64,000 bases of DNA from Imbricaverruca yamaguchii. Lineage: Eukaryota > Arthropoda > Thecostraca > Neoverrucidae. The position numbers were made by a program, and so were the translations under genes. Below are positions 11,884 to 21,902 of this stretch, one piece after another (within the stretch, counting starts at the first letter, position 1; each line of letters opens with the position of its first letter). The DNA is taken from contig JAOTOL010001642.1 in NCBI GenBank assembly GCA_034440575.1, positions 2,730,501 through 2,794,500 on the forward strand, read 5' to 3'. Under the pieces are notes generated by a model. That model saw only the letters and a program-made list of their open reading frames with translations, searched no databases and was not told the origin of the DNA.

Positions 11884-12430
11884 GTAGGTGGCGCCACCGT
11901 TGCCAGCGGCAGTCCGGCCGCTGAACTGAGCAATAAGGTCGACAAATCTGAGAAGGGAACTGTGTCCGGGAACTTGAATTTTGAGCTTATGAGCAGCTAT
12001 AAAACGAATAATTCGCATGAGCATGAACATGCAGTGCTGTAGCCGCGGTACGGGCAGCTCTGCATTCACATTCGTGTCATCATCCTCATCAAATATTTAT
12101 TTCATTGGTAGCGTAATATATCCAATGCATTCGAAAAGGTGAGGCAGAGAAGCAAAGACTTAAACACTGTCGTTGTTTGCTTTGAGCAAGAGAAAGCTCG
12201 TTTGTCTGTTGAAGGTCAAAAGTGGCATTGGTTTGCTGTGATGTTTATATCCAGATGTCCATGCTGATCGGAGGAGTGAAAGTTGGCCCGGAAACTCACC
12301 TCTTCTGATCTGTCGGCCTCCCCAAGCTGATTTTGTAGGGCAGTGTATCCTTGGAATGGATAGAGTTATCTGTTTGTAGGTCGGTGGGTGGTTCATCTTT
12401 TGACCCGCACTCATCTGTGCCGTCCATCAG
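11884..12430 (+). other. GATA intron 1
   Basis: Starts with GTAGGT and ends with CCATCAG; length 547 bases. No repeats or noncoding RNA were recognised inside. The phase (1) agrees on both sides. Confidence 0.8.
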
Positions 12431-12600
12431 ATGATCCAGCTAATCAGGAGGGTCGCGAGTGTGTCAACTGCGGCACCATCAGCACCCCGCTCTGGCGGCG
12501 AGACTCCACCAACCACTTCCTCTGCAACGCCTGCGGCAGCTTCCTCAAAACCAACGGCACCAACCGGAACCCGCCCAAGGGTTCCGCCGCCAAGCGCCTG
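12431..12600 (+). CDS. GATA: GATA transcription factor, exon 2 (N-terminal zinc finger)
   Basis: Encodes the first GATA finger. CVNC (first Cys codon at 12460) and CNAC are separated by 17 residues, giving C-x2-C-x17-C-x2-C with the hallmark TPLWRRD between them. In GATA proteins this finger stabilises DNA binding and docks FOG-type cofactors. The metal ligands and LWRR core are intact, but the finger continues as [19 protein letters not shown], where known animal GATA N-fingers have CGLYHKMNG followed by NRPLI. The change of GLY and of the RP-basic segment removes residues that normally contact DNA. The exon opens after CATCAG (phase 1, completing Asp) and ends in phase 0 at a GTGAGT donor (GT at 12601), just after KRL, the usual intron position between the two fingers. 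Confidence 0.93.
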
Positions 12601-13203
12601 GTGAGTGAACTACCGGGCGGGCCTGCACGTGGCGCCACGTGTCGGAAAGTCGCAAAACTACTAATGTGGAGTACATCTCCTAGGGTGAGAGCACAAATTG
12701 TTTCGGGTGACAGCGGACCCTATGAACGCTGCCCATTCTGGTAAACAAAACTCAGAATTTGCGGTTTTTGAAGCCATGCAAAATGTCACGCTTAGTTGAA
12801 ATTGATATTAGCTTCCCTGCGCGCTTCTACCTTGAGTCTTTTGCCGTTTGGTGTGCGACAGAAGCAATGGCAGCAGAGCATCATGCTCTCAGGACAAACG
12901 CAAACGCATCATGCTCTCAGGACTACTTTCTTTGTTTGGCACACTACATACATCGTCAGAATATTTTTTCACTAAAGGAATGGGGCGCACTTTGGCGCCC
13001 CATGGGCTCTGCCGACAACACGTAGTACACATGTGTCATTCTTCACATGTGTGCTAAATGACCCTGTAGTTCACGCACCGTTGAACCCGAAGAATCCATC
13101 AATCATGTCTTTCTTTACGAGTGTCGTTGTTTTGTCGCCATTTTGAGCACCCGGTCGCCGATGGGTCGTCGCCTTTGAGTGTGGTTAGACGGGCCTGTTT
13201 CAG
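12601..13203 (+). other. GATA intron 2
   Basis: 603-base phase 0 intron from GTGAGT to TGTTTCAG. A short duplication around 12876-12920 repeats AGCATCATGCTCTCAGGAC or a variant. No other structure was recognised. Confidence 0.85.
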
Positions 13204-13338
13204 AGCGGCCCGACCACCAACCGTCGAGTGGGTCTGTCGTGCGCCAACTGCCAGACCACCACCACCACCCTGTGGCGGCGCAACAACCACGGCGAGCCCG
13301 TCTGCAACGCGTGCGGACTCTACTACAAGCTGCACCAG
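13204..13338 (+). CDS. GATA: GATA transcription factor, exon 3 (C-terminal zinc finger)
   Basis: 45 codons in phase 0 encode the DNA-binding second finger: [10 protein letters not shown], then [27 protein letters not shown]. The C-x2-C-x17-C-x2-C spacing is intact and every hallmark residue is present, so this finger should bind WGATAR sites. GLSCANC and [11 protein letters not shown] point to the GATA4/5/6 class, and the WRRNN form is typical of protostome members such as pannier and serpent. The acceptor is TTTCAG at 13203. The donor CAG/GTCAGT (GT at 13339) lies at the conserved GATA intron position just after KLH. This exon end and its donor are the founding unit of the tandem array that follows at once. 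Confidence 0.96.
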
Positions 13339-13690
13339 GTCAGTTCCGGGCCGCCTTAGGTCTCTACTGCAAACTGCATCATGTCAGTTATGAGCTACTT
13401 TGGCTTCTACAAACTGCACCAGGTCAGCTGTGGGCTACTTTGGCTTCTGCGAACTGCACCAGGTCAGTTCTGGTTCGCCTCGGATCTCTACTGCAAACTG
13501 CAACAGATCAGTTCTGGGCAGCTTTGGCTTCTACAAACTGTATCAGGTCAATTCTGGACCGCTTTGAGTCTCTACTGCAAACGACACCAGGTTAGTTCTG
13601 GGCCGCCTTGAGTCTCTACTGCAAACTTCACCAGGTCAGTTATGGACCGCCTTCGTACCACAGAATAAGCTGCACCGTGTCAGTGCCACA
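13318..13690 (+). repeat. Tandem array of the exon 3 end plus its splice donor (40/44-bp units)
   Basis: Starting at the true exon end, the block TCTACTACAAGCTGCACCAG plus GTCAGTT is repeated with variation. Donor-equivalent positions fall at 13339 (true), 13383, 13423, 13463, 13507, 13547, 13591, 13635 and 13679, with spacings of 44, 40, 40, 44, 40, 44, 44 and 44. All keep GT at the donor except 13507, which reads AT. Several copies keep the full CACCAG/GTCAGTT donor context. The copies thus carry 5' splice sites that could compete with the real one. Confidence 0.93.
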
Positions 13691-15049
13691 AGTTGCCTTC
13701 GAGCTCAGACTAGCTGTGTTAAGATATCCCCTCCAGTATTAATTCATGCACGACACACCCGAAACTGATACCCCATCCAGCGGAATCCCCGAGGCCACTG
13801 TCTCGCTTCGTGTCGCGTGTCGCTCGATATCTCAGCGCAGCAATCCAGAAAGTCTCGTGCAGAAAGTGACCAACGAGGAAACGGACGGCAAGCTAGAGCT
13901 TAAGAAAGACTACGACCGTAATATATAAATTAGAGCAATTGTGCAAGATATACACTGCATGAAGGTTATTATTGTCAGATGTGCGAGCTAAGATATTTCC
14001 CTTGTGATCAACAGGACAGATAACGAACGGTTTGGTTATTTTTTTTAGCTGTTTCATACTGAAGAAGACACACCCAAAAGCGTATGCATCGTAAAAATAA
14101 TACATCCTACTTCATATCACTATCCATCTTCATTTAATTTTCAGCTTGTAATTTTGTTCTAATTAATAATTGTCATTATGGATGACTTGCTGCTTCCACA
14201 GCTGTTATTTGGTCCTTTGAACGGCTCTGGGAACGATGCGTTCTTCACCGCACTCGGCACAACCGCCTGATCCAAAGCAGTTCGTTCTTTGTTAAGTTCG
14301 ATTACTTTGTAGGTGACATTTGTGTGTCATTGACAGTTACCGATCTTTGTACACATTTCAACCTTAGTATCATGCGCAGCAATGCTATCAGCTCGCCTCG
14401 TCTTGAGATATTTTCGTTGCTGAACGGAGGAGAAAGATGCTACTCTGTCCGAATCACAAGGATTTAGCATACCATTCCGACGTGTATGTCACAAAATGTA
14501 GGACGCTACACGCAGTGTCCCATCTATCAATCGCTGCGGCCATTTACGGCCTCCATCCTCGTCAAGGTTAGATGTTGGAAGTGCGTAGACATAGATAAAT
14601 GCCTTATTTGTATGCATTGCGCTTAATGGTCCCCAATATTAAATTATTGTACACCATGTGGTCTTCAAAGCTCCAGTAAGATCTGCGAGAGAGTATTACA
14701 TTGGATTGGATTTGGATGCGATTTAGAAGACGCAGCTATGCGGTTGGGAACAATGCCCGCAACCCTAGAGCACTATATTTATTCCTTGTTTATCTCCTCA
14801 ACTGGCTGTGTTTTGTGGCTCTCTGAACATCAAGGAGAGTACTCAACAGCATGTTCGGAAGCACTGCTATATGGGCCAACACCATGCAAAAGTTCGGATA
14901 GTTCGGTTATTATGTTGTCATATTGGTTATATAAGTAAGTAGTATTATTTCGCCATCCCTGTTTGCAACTAATGCACAATAAGTTCATTTAATAAAGCAA
15001 ATATGGCATTATTTATCAAAGACGATGTCCATAGCTACGACAGCGATGA
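13691..15049. other. GATA intron 3, left part: no recognised feature
   Basis: AT-richer intronic DNA with only short open frames. Nothing resembling an exon, SINE head or structured RNA was recognised. Confidence 0.55.
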
Positions 15050-15181
15050 CACGTCAGCACGTGGTTAGGCGAGCCGCAGGTCGGCAAGCTGGCTATTCCG
15101 ACCACACAGCTGGACGCACCAACTCATTACAAACCGCCGACCGAAGGCGTGCCCATCAACACCCCCGGCGCTCACGGATAG
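15050..15181 (+). other. Short coding-like segment, possible alternative terminal exon
   Basis: A 43-codon open stretch reads WLGEPQVGKLAIPTTQLDA and then HYKPPTEGVPINTPGAHG, and ends in TAG (15179-15181). It has coding-like composition inside GATA intron 3. An AG at 15078-15079 would open an exon at 15080 in phase 0, matching exon 3, so a short isoform ending here is conceivable. The acceptor lacks a pyrimidine tract. The peptide was not recognised, and chance is a real alternative. Confidence 0.2.
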
Positions 15182-15270
15182 CGGCCGGATAGGCGTCACG
15201 CCATGGCGACATCACGCGTGATACCGGTCAGGCGGCCGGCGAGGCGGGTCACGCCAGGCCGCCGCGTCGT

Positions 15271-15738
15271 CACGTCTGTGGGTCCCTCACGTCTGGGGGT
15301 CCGTCACGCCTGTGGGTCCGCCACGTCCGTGGGTCCGTCACGTCTGTGGATCCATCACGTCTGTGGATCCGTCACGTCTGTGGGTCCGTCACGTCTGTGG
15401 ATCCATCACGTCTGTGGATCCATCACGTCTGTGGATCCATCACGTCTGTGGATCCGTCACGCCTGTGGGTCCGTCACGTCTGTGGGTCCGTCACGTCTGT
15501 GGGTCCGTCACGTCTGTGGGTCCGTCACGTCTGTGGGTCCGTCACGTCTGTGGGTCCGTCACGTCTGTGGGTCCGTCACGCCTGTGGGTCCGTCACGTCT
15601 GGGGGTCCGTCACGTCTGTGGGTCCGTCACGTCTGTGGGTCCGTCACGTCTGTGGGTCCGTCACCTCTGTGGGTCCGTCACGTCTGTGGGTCCGTCACGT
15701 CTGTGGGTCCGTCACGTCTGTGGGTCCGTCACGTCTCT
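15271..15738. repeat. 17-bp minisatellite, about 27 copies
   Basis: Unit close to CACGTCTGTGGGTCCGT, with a variant block carrying GGATCCAT in place of GGGTCCGT (about 15347-15450). It lies inside GATA intron 3. As in the array at position 1, a period of 17 keeps all three frames open and creates false reading frames. Confidence 0.95.
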
Positions 15739-15900
15739 GGAGTCGATATGGACGCCCGAGGTCACTGGCGCTGGACGGCCAGAAGCGTAGGGTTTAGCCT
15801 ACTAGACTACACTGCGCTTTTGGCTTCGTTTGTCCAGTCTATATAAACGTCTTATGCCGACATATTGGGTGTTAGCCGATGTTCTTTTAATGGGCATACT

Positions 15901-15965
15901 AAATATATATATATATATGCATATATATATGTATATATATATATGCATATATATACATATATATA

Positions 15966-16008
<43 letters not shown>
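15901..16008. repeat. TA/TATGCA microsatellite
   Basis: TA dinucleotides broken by GCATA and GTATA steps, inside GATA intron 3. Confidence 0.95.
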
Positions 16009-16429
16009 CCATAATTTATGACAATTAATTTTCAATATATAAAGTTATGCCTAGGTCGGTCGAATGAATTAGTCACAACATTAAGAACACAGGCAACGAT
16101 TTCGTTCGACATATTTTAAACCAATTCGACGTTAGCTGTCCTAACCTAGGCCGATTCCCTTACTGTATGTTAAGGTTTCTGGCACAGCCTATCACTCTAC
16201 CAAATTTCGTTCAAATCAATCGAATGCATCTTGATGCAGGGGAGTGACAAACCGACCCTCCCACCACAGCACGCGATGTCCGGCGACTGAGCAGAAAGGT
16301 GTGACATTAACGTTGAGCAGACACATCTGCCACACAGCCGTTGGGTGGTAAATGGTACGCAAACAGCGGCTGGGCTCATTTATAACTGGGAACATTCAGG
16401 CAATCCCTTTCATTATTTGCACGCTGCAC

Positions 16430-16830
16430 CGCATGTCACGACTCTTCAACGCAGGTCTGCGTGCATCTCCGGCCACGAGCGACACACAGCCACGCAACCG
16501 GCAGTTTTTCCCGCGCCACATTAATGGGCGAGAATTGCGCTTGGATGTCCCAAAGCCGGGCGACGATAGCCATCACGCAAGAAGTGAATTTGTTCGCCTT
16601 CTCGGTGGCTGATAGAGTGGCGATTACTGAAAAACAGCGGGCCCGGCGCCCGATAAGCGCGGGCGGCGGGCCGCCGGCTGCATTAGAGCCGGTCACGTCG
16701 GCTCGGCGGGCCGGCGCGTCACGCCGCGTCACGATACCCATCGGCTCCGTGTCACAAAGCCCCGACCGTCACACACGCCTAATGGGTGCCGTCCGCCTTG
16801 CGGCGACGCACGATCGAGGCGTGGCCGCAA
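16430..16830. promoter_or_regulatory. CpG-rich intronic segment with clustered GATA cores, candidate enhancer
   Basis: A compact GC-rich segment in GATA intron 3 holds three GATA cores within 91 bases (16565, 16611 and 16652, the last as CGATAAGC). CGTCAC/GTGACG-type motifs lie around 16694-16735. GATA genes commonly autoregulate, so an autoregulatory element is a reasonable guess, but binding is not shown. Confidence 0.3.
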
Positions 16831-17180
16831 GCAACTGCTCCTGGTGTCAGGACACGAGGTTACCCGCATGCCCAGCACCCCTCTCAGTTTCTGTCAATAT
16901 CAGCTTCTGCCTTGAATTAGTTTTTACCTGAATGCTACGCACATGCCCGGCACCCCTCTGAGTTCTTATTCGTATCAGCGTTTGTCTTTGATCATTTTTT
17001 TCTTGGGTGTGGAAGGATCGAGATCACTATCTGTGCTCAATATGAATGGAGTTCGTCGGTATTGACACTAATAAATCGCAACAAGTGTGCGTGCACGCTA
17101 AGTAGATACCCAAGGGCCCATGTTTCACTAGCAGGACCTAGCTTAGTGGGAGGTTCCATAAACTATCTATGCTCCTATGC

Positions 17181-17240
17181 ATAGGCGCTGTATAACCACT
17201 GCAGTTGATGCGCTCTAGAACCCCAATAACTAACCATGAG
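17181..17240 (+). mobile_element. 60-bp TSD-flanked tail element
   Basis: The insert begins ATAGGCGCTGTATAACC, carries GCAGTTGATGCGCTC and ends CCCCAATAACTAACCATGAG. It is flanked by the 7-base direct repeat CCTATGC (17174-17180 and 17241-17247). It closely matches 43181-43239. Confidence 0.75.
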
Positions 17241-17247
17241 CCTATGC

Positions 17248-18288
17248 TTTGCCACGGTGCGATCTTAGGATGTTCTCAGGCTGCACTCAGCACACGACTA
17301 GACTGCAACGAGTTTCGCTTGCCTTAAGTCTATACCACTATTGGCACCCATATAATCTGCATGCTTAGAGTATGCGAGAAACAGCATCAATGTTCCGTTG
17401 CGCATATATGTTTGATCCGTATCCCATTTTGTTTAATCCGAAACTAGCCGCTTATTAAGGTGAGAGATCCGAGTAATTCAAACACCTCTGGTGGCCTCCG
17501 GCCCTGGAACGGTGTCCGAGAAGGCAAAAAGCCGCCCGTCAACGGGGGTGCTAACACTGAACCGCTCTGCTAGGTTTGGAAAATACTTCGGTGCGTGGTA
17601 TGCACTCATGTTTCCAGGTATCGCAGCTTTAATTCGCCCTTCCCCTTTGCAATGCATATGAAGAAACAAAAGTCATTCTACAACCTGCTGGCTTCGCCTT
17701 CCCGTTTCTGTGCGTGACAGCATTCGCAGTTTGTATTCATACTCGCCGACATCCACGCAGCTGTTCAAGCTCCGACATGTCAGAAGCCGATAGTGCTGTA
17801 TGTGACGACGACAATGCTGCGGAAAATGCAGGAAAACATCTCTTTTTTACTGTTGGCTTCTGGTGGCGACATACAGCACGTGAAGGCCTGTACATTGAAG
17901 GTGTACGGCTTATCGATGTAGCACCTGGTATCCAATCAATATCCAGTCGGATAAAGTATGCCTGCAGACCACCATCATATATCCCGCGATGTGGTCTTAC
18001 GCTTATTGTGTTCATATCCATGTGCATCCCAGGTGAAGACGTGCAGCTTTGTGCAGCTTAAACATGGTTGTGGTGTCAACATTGTATTAAACAAGAAACA
18101 TTTTATCAAACAAGAACAAGATTTAATTACGATCAAGATGAGAACTAAGATCGAACTAGACTGACAACTTTTCGATCTTGACAAGTCGATAACTTTCTAG
18201 CTATCTTAGTTGGCTACGTTAGGACTCTTGGAAGTAGCGTTGTGATGGTCAGCGTCACCGCAGATTGTTCACACTAGATGTGTTCCAG
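17248..18288. other. GATA intron 3, right part
   Basis: No repeat family or exon was recognised up to the acceptor of exon 4 (GTTCCAG, ending at 18288). The open frames around 17714-18061 lack domain signal. Confidence 0.5.
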
Positions 18289-18385
18289 GTGAACCGGCCT
18301 ATCACAATGCGGAAGGACGGCATTCAAACGAGGAAGCGCAAGCCGAAAAACGTGACTGTGGACAAAAACTTTCTAAAATCTCAAG
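18289..18385 (+). CDS. GATA: GATA transcription factor, exon 4 (basic tail of the C-finger)
   Basis: Encodes VNRPITMRKDGIQTRKRKPK and then NVTVDKNFLKSQ. This is the conserved basic extension after the GATA C-finger; it wraps the DNA minor groove and carries a nuclear localisation signal. MRK-GIQTRKRKPKN is characteristic of GATA4/5/6-class proteins, whereas GATA1/2/3 have MKKEGIQTRNRK. The exon opens in phase 0 after TTCCAG, directly continuing KLHQ of exon 3. It closes in phase 1 at the donor AAG/GTACGT (GT at 18386). The preceding intron is about 4.95 kb, the longest in the mapped part of the gene. Confidence 0.95.
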
Positions 18386-19947
18386 GTACGTCTGCTTGTC
18401 AACAGCCCATTGAGCAATTGCTCCCAACTTCGACGCTTGCGTCGTGAAGTATCGCATGTGCAAATATCCTTTTGTTTGCCACCGTTTGTGCCGCTCCCTA
18501 AGCTCTGCCATGAGCCATGTCGAGTCAGAATGCTTTATCTATCTCGGATATTTCCCGTTCAAAGATGCAGCGCTCCGTGTTTGCCCGAACGAAAGCCGCC
18601 ATATGGGAGGTGCCGCCTCATACCATGCCCAGCGCAGTGTACGAACATCACCACGTCAGCATATCTCGTGTTCTGTGTAAAACGCACTGCTGGATATGTC
18701 CATGGAAACTGCGACTGTCGACTGCCCACCATTCAGTGAAAACGTTATAGACGTGAGATAGTCATAGCGACCAATCTGCTTCTCCACTCAGCTAATCGCC
18801 CAATTCGTCAGCCAATCAGCCAGGCAGTCAGCTGGTCGTTTGATTAATCTATACATCGCCACTCATTGGGTCCAAGACTGTTGATTGCTTAGTTAGCCAT
18901 TCGATATTGACCTGTCTGTCTCTCTGTTTGTCTGCCTGTCTGTATATCTGCCTGTCCGCCCAGGGTCAGTCAAGGGGGCCGAAACCCCGCCCACTTGACT
19001 GTCACACTGTATATGACCGCTCATTTCAACCAGAAGTATTACATTACAGTTGGCAAACAGCAGCTTCCATAATGATCGAATCATGTCAGCATGATCATTG
19101 TATTCAACAATATTGAAAAGTGGTTTTCAGTGTGGTAATATAGAGTGAAGAATTATTCAAAATTTTACCAAAATGATCCAATCAAACCTAGCCTAGCCTA
19201 GCCTAGCCTAACGCAAAGTAGTGTATCCTGACCTAGGCTAGCATAGCATAGCATATCATATAGAATGGCATAGAAAAACCTATTCCAACCTAACATTTAT
19301 GTTAGGTTGGAAGTAACCAACTAGCTTATAAGCTAGTTGGTTACTTCACATTTTAGGTTGCTAGCCAGATTTTAGTGATGTTAAAAACTGCAAACCAAGT
19401 TTTTAACATTAAAATGCTACGATTTCCTCATTGCTGACCTCCATCTCAATAAACGCAATAAAATATTGATTCATATCAAGGAAATGTTTATCTAAGCTGC
19501 TTAGGATATAGTTCTACATCACCTCAAAATATCACAAAAGATCAACTCCAGAAAGATGTTTTGCGTGTTTAGCGTAACCCCTTCGCCCGTTACTGCTTGA
19601 ATGCAACACACCTAAATCATCTCAGCCTGTCTAAAATGCGTCACATCTGGCAAAGTATGTTCATTGATTCAAATTTCCTTCGCATTTCTTCAGACGGCCA
19701 ACGTGCTGCCAAAACCGACATTACCATGTAAACATCCGGCCCAAGTGCTTCGATTGACCCATCCGGCTTCGAACCTACCCTCGTGTGCCCACGTCACCTG
19801 AGTGAGTGTTCAGCGAAGGACGTGCTCTGCCCATGTCACCTGAGTGAGTGTCCAGCGAAGGACGTGCTCGCCGTACCCTCACCGTGTCGCCACGGCCACA
19901 TCGGCTCCCCGACTGTCGACGTGACGCGTGCCACGTGACGTCCGCAG
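18386..19947 (+). other. GATA intron 4
   Basis: 1,562-base phase 1 intron. It contains a short CCTAG pentamer run (about 19189-19211) and the triple hairpin at 19283-19409. Near its 3' end, 19785-19873 holds a tandem duplication of a roughly 42-base block (CACCTGAGTGAGTGT, CAGCGAAGGACGTGCTC). Confidence 0.7.
19283..19409. repeat. Three consecutive perfect hairpins
   Basis: Hairpin 1 (19283-19312) has 13-bp arms TTCCAACCTAACA/TGTTAGGTTGGAA around TTTA. Hairpin 2 (19313-19344) follows directly and is a perfect 32-base palindrome with arm GTAACCAACTAGCTTA. Hairpin 3 (19378-19409) has 11-bp arms ATGTTAAAAAC/GTTTTTAACAT around a 10-base loop. All arms pair without mismatch. They may be fold-back elements or functional structured RNA in the GATA pre-mRNA. 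Confidence 0.9.
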
Positions 19948-20119
19948 TGGCGGCGCGCTCCACGATGATGCCGGTGGCGCCGCTGGCGAGCACCTACACG
20001 TCCGGCGAGTTCTACGGCCAGCACTACGGCGGCGAGTTCGCCACGGCGGCCAGCAGCGCGGCGACCATGCTGCCGCTGGTCAGCGTACCGCCGGCCAGCG
20101 CCGTCAGTAGTCACAGTAG
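19948..20119 (+). CDS. GATA: GATA transcription factor, exon 5 (C-terminal region, partial assignment)
   Basis: Opens after GTCCGCAG in the phase needed by exon 4 (carried G plus TG gives Val). It reads AARSTMMPVAPLASTYTSG, EFYGQHYGGEFATAAS, then SAATMLPLVSVPPASAVSS. It is Ser/Ala/Pro-rich with the same GC-rich third positions as exon 1, which fits the poorly conserved C-terminal region of GATA factors. The donor is ambiguous: TAG/GTACGA (GT at 20120) or ACA/GTAGGT (GT at 20116). The frame meets TAA shortly after, at 20127, so an intron-retained form would end there. This exon end with its donor is repeated five times downstream. The true final exon is not identified. Confidence 0.75.
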
Positions 20120-20560
20120 GTACGACTAACACACTAACACACTAACAACAACAGCACGCACTTGGATACTGATGCCGCTGCCGCTGGCCGGCCAGCGCCG
20201 TCAGTAGTCACAGTAGGTACGACTAACACACTAACACACTAACGACAACAGCACGCACTTGGATACTGATGTCGCTGCTGCTGGCCAGCCAGCGCCGTCA
20301 GTAGTCACAGTAGGTACGACTAACACGCTAACACACTAACGACAACAGCACGCACTTGGATACTGATGTCGCTGCTGCTGGCAAGCCAGCGCCGTCAGTA
20401 GTCACAGTAGGTACGACTAACACACTAACACACTAACGACAACAGCACGCACTTGGATACTAATGTCGCTGCTGCTGGCAAGCCAGCGCCGTCAGTAGTC
20501 ACAGTAGGTACGACTAACACACTAACGACAACAGCACGCACTTGGATACTGATGTCGCTG
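20094..20560 (+). repeat. 97-bp tandem array of the exon 5 end plus its splice donor, 5 copies
   Basis: The block beginning GCCAGCGCCGTCAGTAGTCA and continuing CAGTAGGTACGACTAAC starts at 20094, 20191, 20288, 20385 and 20482, a period of exactly 97. The copies are nearly identical, so the array is young. The first copy is the real exon end, and each later copy repeats the last coding bases, the donor and about 75 bases of intron. The fifth copy is shortened by loss of one CACTAACA unit. Confidence 0.95.
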
Positions 20561-20684
20561 CCGATGTCACTGCCGACGTCGCTGCTGATGTCGCAGACAC
20601 TAACCAGTAGCACAGCAGCGCTATCAGTGCACTGGTGTGTGAAGTTGCCGCTAAGGCACTAATGACGATATTTGCATGCCAATG

Positions 20685-20875
20685 ACGGTACTCACATACT
20701 AATGTCGGTATGTGACTAGTGTCGGCTACACTACTGTCGTTACTGAAACACTAATAACGGCACTGAGACATACTAATGACGGTCTCACATATTAATGACG
20801 ACACTTACATACTAATGACGATACTTGCGTACCAATGACGGCACTCACATTCTAACTACGGCGCTGATTCGCTAC
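20685..20875. repeat. Degenerate repeat of about 20-25 bp
   Basis: The phrase ACTAATGACGGTACTCACAT and variants recur at irregular spacing. It looks like a decayed minisatellite next to the 97-bp array. Confidence 0.7.
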
Positions 20876-21826
20876 TGGCGCGGACAGTGTCGGCGGGGAA
20901 ATGTGCGGCTCCACATGCTGGTAACGGATGATCAATAATCACTGAAGTCAGATGCTAAGATAAGGTTTGACAAACTACCACTTTTCCATTCTTAGTGCAT
21001 ACACCTCTGCATAAGAATCAGAAAAAACACCTTCCAAGACATCGATGCCTAGAGCATGGAAGCAATTCGGAATGTACCATGCACTGACGTCAAAACCATA
21101 GACCGAAAACGAGGCTAGTGAAAATCAGCCGGCGATAGATTTTGGGGACAAATTTGCAATACCTGATTGATTGCTTGCTTACCGAATCCTCAAAGAACAC
21201 TTTCCTGCAATTATGGTAGAATTTCAACTCGAAAATATTGGAGACATTTTTGTTCAATCTGCGGTTTATTGGCATAACATGTAGTAAAATATCTTCTTCC
21301 ACCTCCTATTCTAGCAATCACCGATATTTAGCCAAAATGCTGGCTTGCCTCACTCTCATCAATTACAGACTATCAAAACTAAGAGCAGCTTAGTCCCCTT
21401 GAGCCGATGAACGGCGCCGCACACTACCCTCACTTGAGATCCGCAGCCCTGAAAACCCAGGGTGCTGATGGCCGCTGTCAGCGTAGCGAGTGATACGTGC
21501 GAGTTATCTCCATGGTCTTGACATTCGAGCCGCCTCGCCACGCACGACCGACCGCACGGTCTGCCCTGAAACCCCTCCTTCGTCCAGTCAAACCGCCCGC
21601 GCAATCACGCCGAGATATCTGGCATGGGGCGGTGAGAGAGCAGCGCAAACAACATCAGCTGCTGGTGCCCCGGGTCAGCGGCACGGGAGCGGCGGGCAGC
21701 GCCAGACGGTGGCTGGCCCACTAGTTTGTGGAAGTTTTATCGTTGGTAGCGGTGGTCATTGGCTCGATAAAACGTCGACTGATTTTGTGTGACATATCGT
21801 CGCCGATCTCTCACAATGAAGAGTAG
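20876..21826. other. No gene recognised
   Basis: The GC-richer stretch 21500-21725 is open in two frames but shows no recognised domain and no convincing splice sites. A missing GATA exon cannot be excluded here. Confidence 0.4.
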
Positions 21827-21902
21827 CGACAGGTGGGACTGGAACCCACAACCTTTCTGTTTGGAGACGGGACCTTGCCACTAGACTGCTCGCGCCCTTA
21901 GC
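21827..21902 (-). mobile_element. tRNA-like SINE head (A and B boxes)
   Basis: On the minus strand an A-box-like GAGCAGTCTAGTGG is followed at tRNA spacing by a B box, GGGTTCCAGTCCCACC. The ends do not pair as an acceptor stem, so this is a tRNA-derived retroposon head or tRNA pseudogene rather than a working tRNA. Confidence 0.6.

Noticed and set aside
11115..11945. 276-codon minus-strand frame opposite GATA exon 1
   Set aside because: Shadow of a GC-rich coding exon; Arg/Val/Ala-rich without any motif.
13179..13595. 138-codon frame over the exon 3 region
   Set aside because: It reads the GATA exon in the wrong frame and then the donor-site array; the true exon frame is fixed by the zinc-finger motif and phase.
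19189..19211. Interstitial telomere repeat
   Set aside because: The unit is CCTAG, not the arthropod CCTAA/TTAGG; only about four copies; a simple pentamer run is enough.
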